Origin: Actinoplanes lobatus
GTDB lineage: Bacteria > Actinomycetota > Actinomycetes > Mycobacteriales > Micromonosporaceae
Reading direction: 5' to 3'
NCBI RefSeq assembly: GCF_014205215.1
Contig: NZ_JACHNC010000001.1
Location: 9,606,501 to 9,670,500 of the forward strand
DNA: 64,000 bases
The notes beneath the pieces were generated by a model, which worked only from the letters and a program-made list of their open reading frames with translations, was not told the DNA's origin and did no database searches. Positions 17,036 to 26,118 of the stretch are shown piece by piece (position 1 is the stretch's first letter; every line of letters starts with the position of its first letter). The position numbers and the translations under genes were made by a program.

Positions 17036-18030
17036 GCCGGCACCGCCGGGGCCTCGTGCCGGGTGATCATTTCCTTCAGGTGCTGGATGACGGCGTCGCG
17101 TAGCTCGGGCGGGCCGTCGGCGCGGGCGTCCGGACCGTACCCGGCGATCCGCGAGGCCAGCCAGTCCACGTCCCCGTAGCTGATGGTCAGCCGGTCGCCG
17201 TCCGGCCCCGGGGACACCTCGGCGGCCATCCGGCGCAGCCCGGCGGCCCGGCCGGGACGGACCGTCACGGTGGCCCGGCCGTTGCGCGCGATCGGCCCGG
17301 ACGAGCGGGCCACGTGGCTGATCAGGTCCGCGCCGACGGGCGGCTCGAAAGCGCCCGGGCGGCCGGTGGCCTTGACCTCGCCGACGATGCGGGACAGGCG
17401 GAAGCAGCGGGTGGCGGCCCGGTCGCGGTCGTGGCCCACCACGTACCACCGGCCGCGCCAGCAGACCACGCCCCACGGCTCCAGGCGGCGCGAGCTGGGC
17501 TCGTCGACCTCGGGCACCCGGTACTTGAAGGTGACCGCGCGGCGCTCCCGGGCGGCCGAGGTGAGCGGCCCGAACGACGGGTCGACGGTCACCACCGGCT
17601 CCACACCCAGGGTGGCCTGCGGGTCCACCTCGACGCCGGCGGCCCGCAGCTTGGCCAGCCCGGACGACGCCGCGGCGGCCAGGCCGGCGTGCTGCCACAG
17701 GCGGGCCGCGATGCCGACGGCGGCCGCCTCGTCCGGCTCCAGGAGGATGTCGGGCAGCGCGTACTCCCGCTGGGCGATCCGGTAGCCGGGCTCCTGGTCG
17801 AAGATGCTCGCCGTACCGGTCTCCAGGGGCACGCCCAGCTCACGCAGCTCGGCCTTGTCCCGTTCGAACTTGCGCTGGAACGCCTCGTGGTCACGTGGGT
17901 CCGACGGGTCGTGCTCGTAACCGGGCACGGTCAGGGCGATCTGCGCGGCGGTCAGGAACCGCCGCGTCGACAGGAGGCAGATGACCAGATTCACCAGGCG
18001 CTCGGTACGAGTGCGCGACACGAGTGGCAA
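17032..18030 (-). CDS. pafB: WYL-domain regulator PafB
   Basis: A 332-residue paralogue of PafC with N-terminal winged helix (RTERLVNLVICLLSTRRFLT, about 7-30), a WYL domain around residues 140-220 and a C-terminal WCX domain. With PafC it activates RecA-independent DNA-repair promoters in mycobacteria. The GTG/ATG choice near 18030 is ambiguous by a few codons (VSRTRTERL at 18021 is the alternative). First gene of the pafB-pafC unit, divergent from the DUF3866 gene. Confidence 0.9.
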   Translation of the reverse strand: MPLVSRTRTERLVNLVICLLSTRRFLTAAQIALTVPGYEHDPSDPRDHEAFQRKFERDKAELRELGVPLETGTASIFDQEPGYRIAQREYALPDILLEPDEAAAVGIAARLWQHAGLAAAASSGLAKLRAAGVEVDPQATLGVEPVVTVDPSFGPLTSAARERRAVTFKYRVPEVDEPSSRRLEPWGVVCWRGRWYVVGHDRDRAATRCFRLSRIVGEVKATGRPGAFEPPVGADLISHVARSSGPIARNGRATVTVRPGRAAGLRRMAAEVSPGPDGDRLTISYGDVDWLASRIAGYGPDARADGPPELRDAVIQHLKEMITRHEAPAVPA

Positions 18031-18084
18031 CGCTAGCAGCCCCCGGTCGAGGGACTGTCAGGCGTCACTGCCCCCGCAACCTTG

Positions 18085-18090
18085 TAGGGT
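18085..18090 (+). promoter_or_regulatory. -10 hexamer of leaderless DUF3866 transcript
   Basis: TAGGGT with a 7-nt spacer to the ATG at 18098. The spacer has no ribosome-binding site. Confidence 0.5.
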
Positions 18091-18097
18091 TCGCCGC

Positions 18098-19180
18098 ATG
18101 GTGCGATGGCGGTCCGGGACGGTCCAGTCGGTGCGGCGCAGCTGGCACGGGGCCGTCGAGCTGGAGGTCAGCACCGCGGACGGCCCGCTGCGTGCCCTCG
18201 CCTACCCCGACCTGGTCGGCAGCCCGGAGCCCGGCGACCGGGTGCTGCTCAACGTCGGCGCGCTGGTGATGGGCCTCGGCACCGGGGGGTACGCGCTGGT
18301 CGTCGCCCTTCCCGACCGGCTGCCCGCGGATCCGGCCGGCGACGGCGCCACCCGCGACGGCGGACATCTCGTGAAGGCCCGCTACACCCCGTTGCAGGCG
18401 ATCCGGCTCGGCGTGGACGAGGAGGCGTCGCCGTACCGGGAGGTGCTGGCCGCCGCCGAGTCGATCGACGGGATGCCGGTGGTCACCGCCGACCTGCACT
18501 CGGCGCTGCCGGCGATCCTGGCCGGGGTCCACGCCGACCGGCCGGACGCCCGGGTGGCCTACCTGATGACCGACGGCGGGGCGCTGCCGGCCTGGTTCTC
18601 CCGCACCCTCGACGGGCTGCGCGGCCATCTGGCCGGGACGGTCACCACGGGCCAGGCGTTCGGCGGCGACCTGGAGGCGAGCACCGTGCACACCGGGCTG
18701 CTCGCCGCCCGGCACGTGCTGCACGCCGACGTGACCATCGTCGCCCAGGGGCCGGGCAACCTGGGCACCGGCACCACCTGGGGGTTCTCCGGGGTGGCGC
18801 TGGGCGAGGCGGTCAACGCGGTCGCGGTGCTGGGCGGACGGCCGGTCGGCTCACTGCGGATCTCCGACGGCGACGGGCGCGAACGGCACCGGGGCGTGTC
18901 GCACCACAGCCTCACGGCGTACGGGAAGGTCGCGCTCGTCCCCGCCGACCTGCCGGTGCCGGACGGCCTGGAGCCCGGACTGGCCGCGCTGGTCGACGCC
19001 GCGCTCGCCCCGCTGAGCGGGCGGCACCGCCTGGTCCGCGTCGCCACCGCCGGTCTGGACGCGGCGCTGCGCGCCTGTCCCGTCCCGCTCTCCACGATGG
19101 GCCGCAAACTGGACCAGGACCACGGCTACTTCCTGGCCGCCGCGGCCGCGGGCCGTCACGCCGCGTCGTTGCTGGCCTGA
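18098..19180 (+). CDS. DUF3866 family protein
   Basis: A 360-residue soluble protein matching the actinobacterial DUF3866 family, usually found beside paf/proteasome genes. It has an N-terminal beta-rich part (RSGTVQSVRRSWHGAVELEV), then alpha/beta segments with several Gly-rich turns (AQGPGNLGTGTTWGFSG) and conserved HH near the C-terminal half (GVSHHSLTAYG). No enzyme motif is sure. The only plus-strand gene between the paf genes, with a leaderless-type promoter. Confidence 0.85.
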   Translation: MVRWRSGTVQSVRRSWHGAVELEVSTADGPLRALAYPDLVGSPEPGDRVLLNVGALVMGLGTGGYALVVALPDRLPADPAGDGATRDGGHLVKARYTPLQAIRLGVDEEASPYREVLAAAESIDGMPVVTADLHSALPAILAGVHADRPDARVAYLMTDGGALPAWFSRTLDGLRGHLAGTVTTGQAFGGDLEASTVHTGLLAARHVLHADVTIVAQGPGNLGTGTTWGFSGVALGEAVNAVAVLGGRPVGSLRISDGDGRERHRGVSHHSLTAYGKVALVPADLPVPDGLEPGLAALVDAALAPLSGRHRLVRVATAGLDAALRACPVPLSTMGRKLDQDHGYFLAAAAAGRHAASLLA

Positions 19181-19194
19181 CCGGGGAGCCCCGC

Positions 19195-19345
19195 GAGCCG
19201 CCGCTGCGCAACAGCCGGGTGGTCAGGGCGGCCGCGCACGCCGGGTGGAGCCCGAGGAACAGCGGATCCGCCGGGGTCGGCAGATCCTCCAGCCCGTCGT
19301 GCAACTGCCGACCGGTTGCCGGGTTTTGAGCGGAACCGCTCACGC
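19195..19345 (-). pseudogene. Possible coding remnant (minus strand)
   Basis: In the gap between DUF3866 and the 66-aa membrane protein, one minus-strand frame reads about 48 codons with about 88% G/C third positions (segment LHDGLEDLPTPADPLFLGLH, then ACAAALTTRLLR). It lacks a start and runs on into the DUF3866 antisense. It looks like a C-terminal scrap of a deleted gene. The remaining gap to 19471 holds nothing I can name. Confidence 0.25.
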
Positions 19346-19471
19346 ACGCCGCACGGTGTGGCTCGCGTTCTGGACGCGCCAGCGGCCAGCGGGGCGCGCC
19401 GGGCCCTCGGCGGGAGCAGCGGTCTGTACCCACCACCCCGCTACGACATCGATCTTGATCTTCGAAGCCGG

Positions 19472-19672
19472 TCAGGAAGTGATGATCAGGTACACCCAGC
19501 CAGCCAGAATCAGGGCGAGGACGGCGGCCAGCACCCACGTGGGGATGCGGTGGTTGCCGGCGCGATCGCGCTGGATGTCGCGGTAGATCTTCTCGCGGCG
19601 GCGTTCGGCGCGCCGGAAACGGACCTCGCGCTCCGAGCGCTCGGGTGGTTCGGGCTGGCCGGGTGTCGTCAT
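19472..19672 (-). CDS. Small single-pass membrane protein (66 aa)
   Basis: A 66-residue protein with a charged N-terminal half (RFRRAERRREKIYRDIQRDR) and one C-terminal membrane helix at about residues 45-63 (WVLAAVLALILAGWVYLI). A tail-anchored topology is likely, with the basic part in the cytosol. It follows pafA by 26 nt on the same strand, so it is probably co-transcribed. Function unknown. Confidence 0.7.
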   Translation of the reverse strand: MTTPGQPEPPERSEREVRFRRAERRREKIYRDIQRDRAGNHRIPTWVLAAVLALILAGWVYLIITS

Positions 19673-19698
19673 GGCCCGGCCAGCCTATTCCACAGGCG

Positions 19699-21057
19699 TC
19701 ACATGCTGGCGATCAGCCGCTCCACCCGCTCGTCGTAGGCGCGGAACGGGTCCTTGCAGAGGACCGTGCGCTGCGCCTGGTCGTTGAGCTTGAGGTGCAC
19801 CCAGTCGACGGTGAAATCGCGCCGCTTCTCCTGGGCGTGCTTGATGAACTCGCCGCGCAGGCGCGCCCGCGTGGTCTGCGGGGGCGTCTCCTTGGCCTCG
19901 AAGATCTGCAGGTCGTTGGCGATCCGGTCGACCTGCTTGCGCTTCTCCATGAGCGCGTAGAGGCCGCGGCCCCGGCGCACGTCGTGGTAGGCCAGGTCGA
20001 GCTGCGCGATCCGCGGGTGCGACATCGGGATCTCGTGCTTGGCCTGGTAGCGCTCGATCAGCTTGTACTTGGAGACCCAGTCGATCTCGCGGGAGACCGG
20101 GTCGAGGTCGCCGCTCTCGATGGCGTTGAGGACGCGGCCCCACAGCTCGACGACCCGCTTGGCGACCGGGTCGCCGCCGCGGCGCTCGACGAACTCGGTG
20201 GCCTTCGCCAGATACTCCTGCTGGATCTCCAGCGCGGAGACCTCCTTGTTGTTCGCCAGGCGGATCTTGCGGCGGCCGGTGATGTCGTGGCTGACCTCGC
20301 GGATGGCCCGGATCGGGTTCTCCAGGGTGAGGTCGCGCATCACCACGCCGGCCTCGATCATGCGCAGCACGATGTCGGCGCTGCCCACCTTGAGCAGCGT
20401 GGTGACCTCGTTCATGTTCGAGTCGCCGACGATCACGTGGAGGCGGCGGTAGCGTTCGGCGTCCGCGTGCGGCTCGTCGCGGGTGTTGATGATCGGCCGG
20501 GACCGGGTGGTGGCGCTGGAGACGCCCTCCCAGATGTGCTCGGCGCGCTGGGAGAGACAGAACACCGCGCCGCGCGGGGTCTGGAGCACCTTGCCGGCGC
20601 CGCAGATGAGCTGGCGGGTCACCAGGAACGGGATGAGCACGTCGGCCAGGCGGCCGAACTCGCCGTGCCGGCTGACCAGGTAGTTCTCATGGCAGCCGTA
20701 GGAGTTGCCGGCGGAGTCGGTGTTGTTCTTGAAGAGGTAGATCTCCCCCGCGATGCCCTCGTCGTGCAGACGCTTCTCCGCGTCGACGAGCAGGCCTTCG
20801 AGGATCCGCTCGCCGGCCCGGTCGTGGGCGACCAGGTCGGTGACGGAGTCGCATTCGGGGGTCGCGTACTCAGGGTGGGAACCGACATCGAGGTAGAGGC
20901 GTGCGCCGTTACGAAGGAACACGTTGCTGCTGCGTCCCCAGGACACCACTCGGCGGAACAGGTAGCGGGCCACCTCGTCCGGAGACAGCCGCCGCTGCCC
21001 CCGATAGGTGCACGTGACTCCGTACTCGGTCTCGAGGCCGAAAATTCGCCGTTCCAT
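19699..21057 (-). CDS. pafA: Pup-protein ligase PafA
   Basis: A 452-residue ligase, the same length as the mycobacterial enzyme. It activates the C-terminal Glu of Pup with ATP and forms an isopeptide bond to substrate lysines. The glutamine-synthetase-like core shows ETEYG (9-13), the catalytic Asp57 in [10 protein letters not shown], and [18 protein letters not shown] for nucleotide and metal binding. It lies downstream of prcA behind a terminator-like hairpin, so it may have its own promoter in the 110-nt gap. Confidence 0.97.
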   Translation of the reverse strand: MERRIFGLETEYGVTCTYRGQRRLSPDEVARYLFRRVVSWGRSSNVFLRNGARLYLDVGSHPEYATPECDSVTDLVAHDRAGERILEGLLVDAEKRLHDEGIAGEIYLFKNNTDSAGNSYGCHENYLVSRHGEFGRLADVLIPFLVTRQLICGAGKVLQTPRGAVFCLSQRAEHIWEGVSSATTRSRPIINTRDEPHADAERYRRLHVIVGDSNMNEVTTLLKVGSADIVLRMIEAGVVMRDLTLENPIRAIREVSHDITGRRKIRLANNKEVSALEIQQEYLAKATEFVERRGGDPVAKRVVELWGRVLNAIESGDLDPVSREIDWVSKYKLIERYQAKHEIPMSHPRIAQLDLAYHDVRRGRGLYALMEKRKQVDRIANDLQIFEAKETPPQTTRARLRGEFIKHAQEKRRDFTVDWVHLKLNDQAQRTVLCKDPFRAYDERVERLIASM

Positions 21058-21119
21058 GACGAAACACTACCGGTAAGGACCGGCTGAGCGGCACCCACAA
21101 CCGGCCCTTTCCATGACAG

Positions 21120-21148
21120 CGGGGCGTGGTCCAGGTGACCACGCCCCG
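21120..21148 (-). terminator. Hairpin after prcA
   Basis: Stem GGGGCGTGGTC / GACCACGCCCC (11-12 bp) with a 5-nt loop, placed just after the prcA stop and before pafA. Confidence 0.65.
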
Positions 21149-21167
21149 CAATCGTGCGACGGAACGG

Positions 21168-21965
21168 CTACTTCTCGGTGTCCTCCGACGCGGCCGACTC
21201 GGTCGGCTTGCCCTCGGCCGGCGCGGGCGGCGCCGCGTCGACGTCGCCCAGCTCCGCCTCCGGCACCGACTCGTGCCCGAGCAGGGTGATCAGCGCCGCC
21301 CCGGCGATCCGCCGGAACGCCCGGCCCGGCCGCCGCCGGTCCAGGACCGCCACCTCGAGCTGCTTCGGCGTCAGCGTGCGGGCCTGGCCGTTCTCCCCGC
21401 CGACGCTGCCGAGCGCCTCGGCGGCCAGGGCCAGGGCCACGGTCAGCTCGGCCGTCGCGTCGTGCCGCTCGCGCAGCACGTTGCCGATCGCCTCGGCCTG
21501 GCCGCCCATCGCCATGAAGCCGGGCTCGTCCATGACCGAGCCGTCGTAGGTGATCCGGTACAGCTCGTCGGCCGCGGGCGTCGCGCCGACCTGCGCCACG
21601 CAGATCTCCACCTCGTACGGCTTCTGCGTCTCCGAGAAAATGGCGCCGAGGGTCTGCGTGTACGTGTTGGCGAGCGCCCGCCCCGTCACGTCCCGCCGGT
21701 CGTAGCTCAGACCGACCATGTCGGCCATCCGGACGCCACCCCGCCGCAGCGCCTCGAACTCGTTGTACCGCCCCACCGCGGCGAACGCGATCTTGTCGTA
21801 GATCTCGCTGATCTTGCGCAGGGTGGTGATGTTCTCGGCGACCAGCAGGATGCCGCCCTCGTAGGTGAGCACCACGGCCGACCGGCCGCGGGCGATGCCC
21901 TTGCGGGCGTACTCCGAGCGGTCCCGCTGGACCTGCTCGGGCGACGCGTAGAACTGCATTGCCAC
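21168..21965 (-). CDS. prcA: 20S proteasome alpha subunit
   Basis: A 265-residue alpha-type subunit that forms the outer rings and gate of the 20S core. The N-terminal gate segment [23 protein letters not shown] and the fold core match actinobacterial PrcA. It lacks the N-terminal catalytic Thr, as expected. The C-terminus has an acidic/Ala/Pro tail (from about 235) that varies between species. GTG at 21965 follows AGGAGG. It is 34 nt downstream of prcB. Confidence 0.96.
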   Translation of the reverse strand: MAMQFYASPEQVQRDRSEYARKGIARGRSAVVLTYEGGILLVAENITTLRKISEIYDKIAFAAVGRYNEFEALRRGGVRMADMVGLSYDRRDVTGRALANTYTQTLGAIFSETQKPYEVEICVAQVGATPAADELYRITYDGSVMDEPGFMAMGGQAEAIGNVLRERHDATAELTVALALAAEALGSVGGENGQARTLTPKQLEVAVLDRRRPGRAFRRIAGAALITLLGHESVPEAELGDVDAAPPAPAEGKPTESAASEDTEK

Positions 21966-21999
21966 GGGTGGCTACCTCCTCTTTCTCGAAAAGCGCGGG

Positions 22000-22839
22000 T
22001 CAGCCGCCCGGGTTCTCCATACGGCCCGCGACGACCCGCTCGGCCACCGTGGTGATCTCTTCGTCGCTGAGGCGGTGGGTGCCGGACGCCGTCGCGGTCA
22101 TCACCACCGGGTAGATCTTGCGGGTCACGTCCGGCCCGCCGGTCGCGGTGTCGTCGTCGGCCGCGTCGTACAGCGCCTCGACCGCCAGGTTGATCGCGTC
22201 GTCGGTGCTCAGCCCGGCCCGGTAGCGCTTCTTCAGCGCCGACTTCGCGAACAGCGAGCCGGAGCCGATCGCCTCGTAGCCGGTCTCCTCGTAGAGGCCG
22301 CCGGCCACGTCGAAGCTGAAGATCCGCCCGGCCCGCGCCGGGTCGGACGGGGACAGGTCGAAGCCCGCGAAGAGCGGCACCACGGCCAGGCCCTGCATCG
22401 CCGCGCCGAGGTTGCCGCGCACCATGGCCGCCAGACGGTTCGCCTTACCGTCGAGCGAGAGCATGGTGCCCTCGATCTTCTCGTAGTGCTCGAGCTCCAC
22501 CTGGAACAGGCGGATCAGCTCGATGCCGATGCCGGCCGTCCCGGCGATGCCGATCAGCGAGTAGGCGTCGGCCGGGTGCACCTTCTTGATGTCCCGGCTG
22601 GCGATGAGGTTGCCCATGGTCGCCCGGCGGTCACCGGCCATCACCACACCGTCGGCCGTCGCGAGCGCGACGATCGTGGTGCCGTGCGGGGCGATGTCCG
22701 CGGACAGGCCCGGGGGGAGCGGCCGCCGGCCCGGTAGCAGCTCCGGGGCGGCCTGGCTCAGGAACTGCGTGAAGGAGGACGTCGAAGTGCTGGTGAAGAA
22801 ATCCGGTAGACGCCCGGATGGATCAAAGCCCGTCGCCAC
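22000..22839 (-). CDS. prcB: 20S proteasome beta subunit
   Basis: A 279-residue beta-type Ntn hydrolase. The propeptide is 53 residues; autocleavage at Gly53-Thr54 in [10 protein letters not shown] exposes the catalytic Thr. Catalytic partners are in the GDRRAT and SGS segments. The GTG at 22839 is chosen because AAAGGA lies 5 nt before it. It is separated from pup by a strong hairpin and forms an operon with prcA. Confidence 0.96.
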   Translation of the reverse strand: MATGFDPSGRLPDFFTSTSTSSFTQFLSQAAPELLPGRRPLPPGLSADIAPHGTTIVALATADGVVMAGDRRATMGNLIASRDIKKVHPADAYSLIGIAGTAGIGIELIRLFQVELEHYEKIEGTMLSLDGKANRLAAMVRGNLGAAMQGLAVVPLFAGFDLSPSDPARAGRIFSFDVAGGLYEETGYEAIGSGSLFAKSALKKRYRAGLSTDDAINLAVEALYDAADDDTATGGPDVTRKIYPVVMTATASGTHRLSDEEITTVAERVVAGRMENPGG

Positions 22840-22930
22840 GTGGTTCCTTTCAGGTACGTGCAGTTGAAGCACAATATCCCGCCGAAGCGAGTGGTTGCGA
22901 TCAACGCCATCGACATGTCTTGAGGAAATG

Positions 22931-22959
22931 CCGGACGCCGCCGAAACGGCGGCGTCCGG
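22931..22959 (-). terminator. Hairpin between pup and prcB
   Basis: A perfect 12-bp stem CCGGACGCCGCC / GGCGGCGTCCGG with loop GAAAC in the 143-nt pup-prcB gap. It may be an attenuator that makes pup RNA more abundant than prcBA RNA, or protect the pup 3' end. Confidence 0.6.
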
Positions 22960-22982
22960 TCACTTACAAGCGGACAAACCGG

Positions 22983-23198
22983 TCACTGGCCGCCCTTTTG
23001 GACGTATCCCCTCACGAACTCTTCGGCGTTCTCCTCCAGGACCGAGTCGATCTCGTCCAGCAGGTCGTCGACGTCCTCGGTGATCTCCGCGTGCCGCTCG
23101 GCGACCTCGGGATTGGCCTCGACGGTGACGTCCTCGATCTCCTGGTCGCTGCGGCCCTTCCCGCTCTGCGACTGACCACCTGTGTCTCGGGTTGCCAT
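22983..23198 (-). CDS. pup: Prokaryotic ubiquitin-like protein Pup
   Basis: A 71-residue disordered protein ending in YVQKGGQ. The C-terminal Gln needs deamidation by Dop before PafA can ligate it. The acidic helical segment at about 40-60 (EDVDDLLDEIDSVLEENAEE) is the ARC/Mpa-binding region. The ATG at 23198 is preferred over the longer frame because the tag begins at MATRDTGGQ. Confidence 0.97.
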   Translation of the reverse strand: MATRDTGGQSQSGKGRSDQEIEDVTVEANPEVAERHAEITEDVDDLLDEIDSVLEENAEEFVRGYVQKGGQ

Positions 23199-23297
23199 GG
23201 ATGCCCCCTTCTGAAGCCACCCGAAGTCCTGCACCATCGGGTTGGAAAAACCTACCTCGCGCCTATGACGAAAAGGTCCGCCGGAACGGGTGTTTTC

Positions 23298-24815
23298 TTA
23301 CCGGCTCGTGATCACCTCGAGCAGGTCCTTGGCGCTCTCGCACGTGTCGAAGAGCTGGCCGACGTGCTTCTTGGTGCCCCGCTCCGGTTCCATCATCGGC
23401 ACTCGCACCAGCGATTCCCGGCCAACGTCGAAGATGACCGAGTCCCAGCTGGCGGCGACCACCTCGGAGGCGTACTGCGCGAGGCAGCGGCCCCGGAAGT
23501 AGGCCCGGGTGTCCTCCGGCGGCTCGTACATGGCGCGCTGCGTGTCGTCCGGGTCCAGCAGGGTCTTCATCGACCCGCGGGCCACCAGACGGTGGTAGAG
23601 GCCCTTCTCCGGGCGCACGTCGGAATACTGCAGGTCGACGAGCTGGAGCTTGGGCGAGGACCAGCCCAGGTTCTCCCGCTCCCGGTAGCCCTCCAGCAGC
23701 CGCAGCTTGGCCACCCAGTCCAGGCTGTCGGACAGCAGCATCGGGTCGCGGCCCAGCTTGTCCAGCACGTCCTCCCAGCGGTCCAGGACGTCGAGGGTCT
23801 GCTCGTCGGCATCCTGGCCGTACCGGTCGTCGACGAACTGGCGGGCGCGCTCGTAGTAGGCCCACTGGAGGTCCAGCGCGGTGAGGCGGCGGCCGTCGCG
23901 CAGCCGCATCAGGTGCTGGAGCGCCGGGTCGTGGCTGACCGCCTTGAGCTCGGAGACCGGGTCGGCGATGCCCAGCTCGCCGGTGAACACCTTCTCCTCG
24001 ATCATGTTCAGCACCAGGGCGGTGGTACCGACCTTGAGATAGGTGGCGATCTCGGAGAGGTTGGCGTCGCCGATGATCACGTGCAGCCGGCGGTACTTGT
24101 CGGCGTCGGCGTGCGGCTCGTCCCGGGTGTTGATGATCGGCCGCTTCAGGGTCGTCTCCAGACCCACCTCGACCTCGAAGAAGTCGGCGCGGGAGGAGAT
24201 CTGGAAGCCGGAGCCGCCGCCGTCCTGCCCGATGCCGACGCGCCCGGCGCCACAGTAGATCTGCCGGGTCACGAAGAACGGGGTGAGGTGGGCGACGATG
24301 TCGGCGAACGCGGTCTGCCGGCGCATCAGGTAGTTCTCGTGGGCGCCGTACGATGCGCCCTTGTTGTCGGTGTTGTTCTTGTAGAGCTGGATCCGGTGGG
24401 CGCCCGGGATGGTGGCGGCCCGCCGCGACGCCTCGGCCATCACCCGCTCGCCCGCCTTGTCCCACTTCACGATGTCGAGCGGGTTGGTCACCTCGGGCGT
24501 GCTGTACTCCGGGTGGGCGTGGTCGACATAGAGGCGCGCGCCGTTGGTCAGTATCACGTTGGCCAGGCCGAGATCCTCGTCGGCGAGAGCCTCCGCCGGG
24601 TCGTAGGCGGCGCCGGAGTAGGTGAAGCCCCGCGCGTCACGCAGCGGGGACTCCTCCTCGTAGTCCCAGCGCGCACGGCCGTTGCGGTTGAGCTCCGGGC
24701 GGGCGCCGTAGGCGTTGACCACCTGGGACGACGTGACCATCGGATTGGCGCCGGGCTGACCGGGCACCGAGATTCCGTACTCCACCTCGGTGCCCATAAT
24801 CCGTCGAACGCTCAT
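23298..24815 (-). CDS. dop: Pup deamidase/depupylase Dop
   Basis: A 505-residue homologue of PafA that deamidates Pup Gln to Glu and can remove Pup from substrates. Signatures are [10 protein letters not shown] (8-17), the catalytic Asp98 in [11 protein letters not shown], and the [18 protein letters not shown] nucleotide/metal segment. The Dop-specific loop (about 35-75) that is absent in PafA is present. It lies 99 nt upstream of pup and 47 nt downstream of an acyltransferase gene. Confidence 0.96.
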   Translation of the reverse strand: MSVRRIMGTEVEYGISVPGQPGANPMVTSSQVVNAYGARPELNRNGRARWDYEEESPLRDARGFTYSGAAYDPAEALADEDLGLANVILTNGARLYVDHAHPEYSTPEVTNPLDIVKWDKAGERVMAEASRRAATIPGAHRIQLYKNNTDNKGASYGAHENYLMRRQTAFADIVAHLTPFFVTRQIYCGAGRVGIGQDGGGSGFQISSRADFFEVEVGLETTLKRPIINTRDEPHADADKYRRLHVIIGDANLSEIATYLKVGTTALVLNMIEEKVFTGELGIADPVSELKAVSHDPALQHLMRLRDGRRLTALDLQWAYYERARQFVDDRYGQDADEQTLDVLDRWEDVLDKLGRDPMLLSDSLDWVAKLRLLEGYRERENLGWSSPKLQLVDLQYSDVRPEKGLYHRLVARGSMKTLLDPDDTQRAMYEPPEDTRAYFRGRCLAQYASEVVAASWDSVIFDVGRESLVRVPMMEPERGTKKHVGQLFDTCESAKDLLEVITSR

Positions 24816-24862
24816 GCGACCACCCTGTCCGCCACGAAGCCAAGCCTGCACATGCATCGAGC

Positions 24863-26056
24863 CTAGACGCTCTCATGGCGCTTTCCGAAGCTGCGCGTGC
24901 GCGCGTCGGTACCTTGCGTGGCGATGTTGATCATCGGGAGCCGGCGGGCGAGCGCCTGGGCCGGGCGCTCCACATACCGGTGACCTGCCCAGGCCGTGCC
25001 GAGAGCACCCGCCGTGAACAGCAGCGCGATGATCAGCGGCCGGCCGGAGACGTGCACGGCCACCGCGAGGACCGGGACATGGAGCAGATAGAGCGAATAG
25101 CTGACCTCGCCGAGCCACACCAGCACGGCCGGCGGGCGCTGTTCGCTCAGCGCGTAGCCGACGGCGAAGGTGCCGGCGACAGCGAGGACGACCGCCGGTC
25201 CCAGATGGACCGCGGCGCCGGCCAGGACGACGGTCAGGGCCACCGCGGCCGGCAGCCGGCCGATCTGCCGGTGCTGCATCCGGTGGATCACGGTTCCGGC
25301 GAACATCACCGCGAGCATCTGCGTGGCCTGGACCGAGGACGCGCCGGTCACCTGGCCGGTGGCCGAGCCGTTCACCAGCGGGAGGGCGGCCGCGCAGAGA
25401 CCTCCGGCGGCGGCCACGAGCGACACGGCCTTCCACCCGGTGAGGTACGCCGTGACGACGCCGATCAGGAGCACCAGGACCGCCACGGCGGTGATCCGGC
25501 GTTGCCCCACGGTCCCGCCGAGCAGGTCGTCCGGCAGCGCCACCACGGCGGCGACCACCGTGAGCCCGGCCGCCCACCAGCCGCTCCAGCGGTGCCGTCC
25601 CCAGGCGAACAGCCCGGCGGTCAGCAGGTAGAAGACCATCTCGTAGGAGAGCGTCCAGAACGGCCGCAGCACACCTTGGACGCCCAGCAGGTCCTGGAGC
25701 ATGGTGACGTGCCCGGCGACGCTGGCGACGGTCTCGGTGGTCAGCTGGGCGGGCATCCGCAGCAGCCCGGCCGCGCCCAGGGCGAGCGCCACCACGGCGG
25801 CGACCAGGTAGGCGGGATAGATCCGCAGGAGGCGGCCGGCCCAGAAGCGCCGCAGCGAGCCGTGCCGTTCCAGGGACATCGGGATGACGTAACCGCTGAC
25901 CAGGAAGAACAGCAGGACGCCGTACCGGCCCAGGTCGAAGGCGTGGTAGAGGCTCAGGTGGCGCTCGCTGCCGAGCACGGCCGGGCTGAGGTGGAAGACG
26001 GCCACGGTGACCGCGGCCCAACCGCGAAGCGCGTCGAGCCAGGCTAGGCGGGTCAT
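24863..26056 (-). CDS. Acyltransferase 3 family membrane protein
   Basis: A 397-residue membrane protein with about ten predicted helices. The family hallmark is [17 protein letters not shown] at the N-terminus with the catalytic-type His, plus [15 protein letters not shown]. These proteins transfer acyl groups to cell-envelope sugars, antibiotics or lipids; the substrate here is unknown. It sits between arc and dop, where many actinobacteria have no gene. A strong hairpin separates it from arc, but it is only 47 nt from dop, so it may be co-transcribed with dop and pup. Confidence 0.88.
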   Translation of the reverse strand: MTRLAWLDALRGWAAVTVAVFHLSPAVLGSERHLSLYHAFDLGRYGVLLFFLVSGYVIPMSLERHGSLRRFWAGRLLRIYPAYLVAAVVALALGAAGLLRMPAQLTTETVASVAGHVTMLQDLLGVQGVLRPFWTLSYEMVFYLLTAGLFAWGRHRWSGWWAAGLTVVAAVVALPDDLLGGTVGQRRITAVAVLVLLIGVVTAYLTGWKAVSLVAAAGGLCAAALPLVNGSATGQVTGASSVQATQMLAVMFAGTVIHRMQHRQIGRLPAAVALTVVLAGAAVHLGPAVVLAVAGTFAVGYALSEQRPPAVLVWLGEVSYSLYLLHVPVLAVAVHVSGRPLIIALLFTAGALGTAWAGHRYVERPAQALARRLPMINIATQGTDARTRSFGKRHESV

Positions 26057-26070
26057 ACGGGTTGAACGAG

Positions 26071-26103
26071 GACGGGGCCGGAGGGAAACCCCCCGGCCCC
26101 GTC
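26071..26103 (-). terminator. Terminator after arc
   Basis: Stem GACGGGGCCGG / CCGGCCCCGTC (11 bp) with an 11-nt loop, just after the arc stop. It would end the arc transcript before the acyltransferase. Confidence 0.7.
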
Positions 26104-26118
26104 AACCGCACGTGCTGG

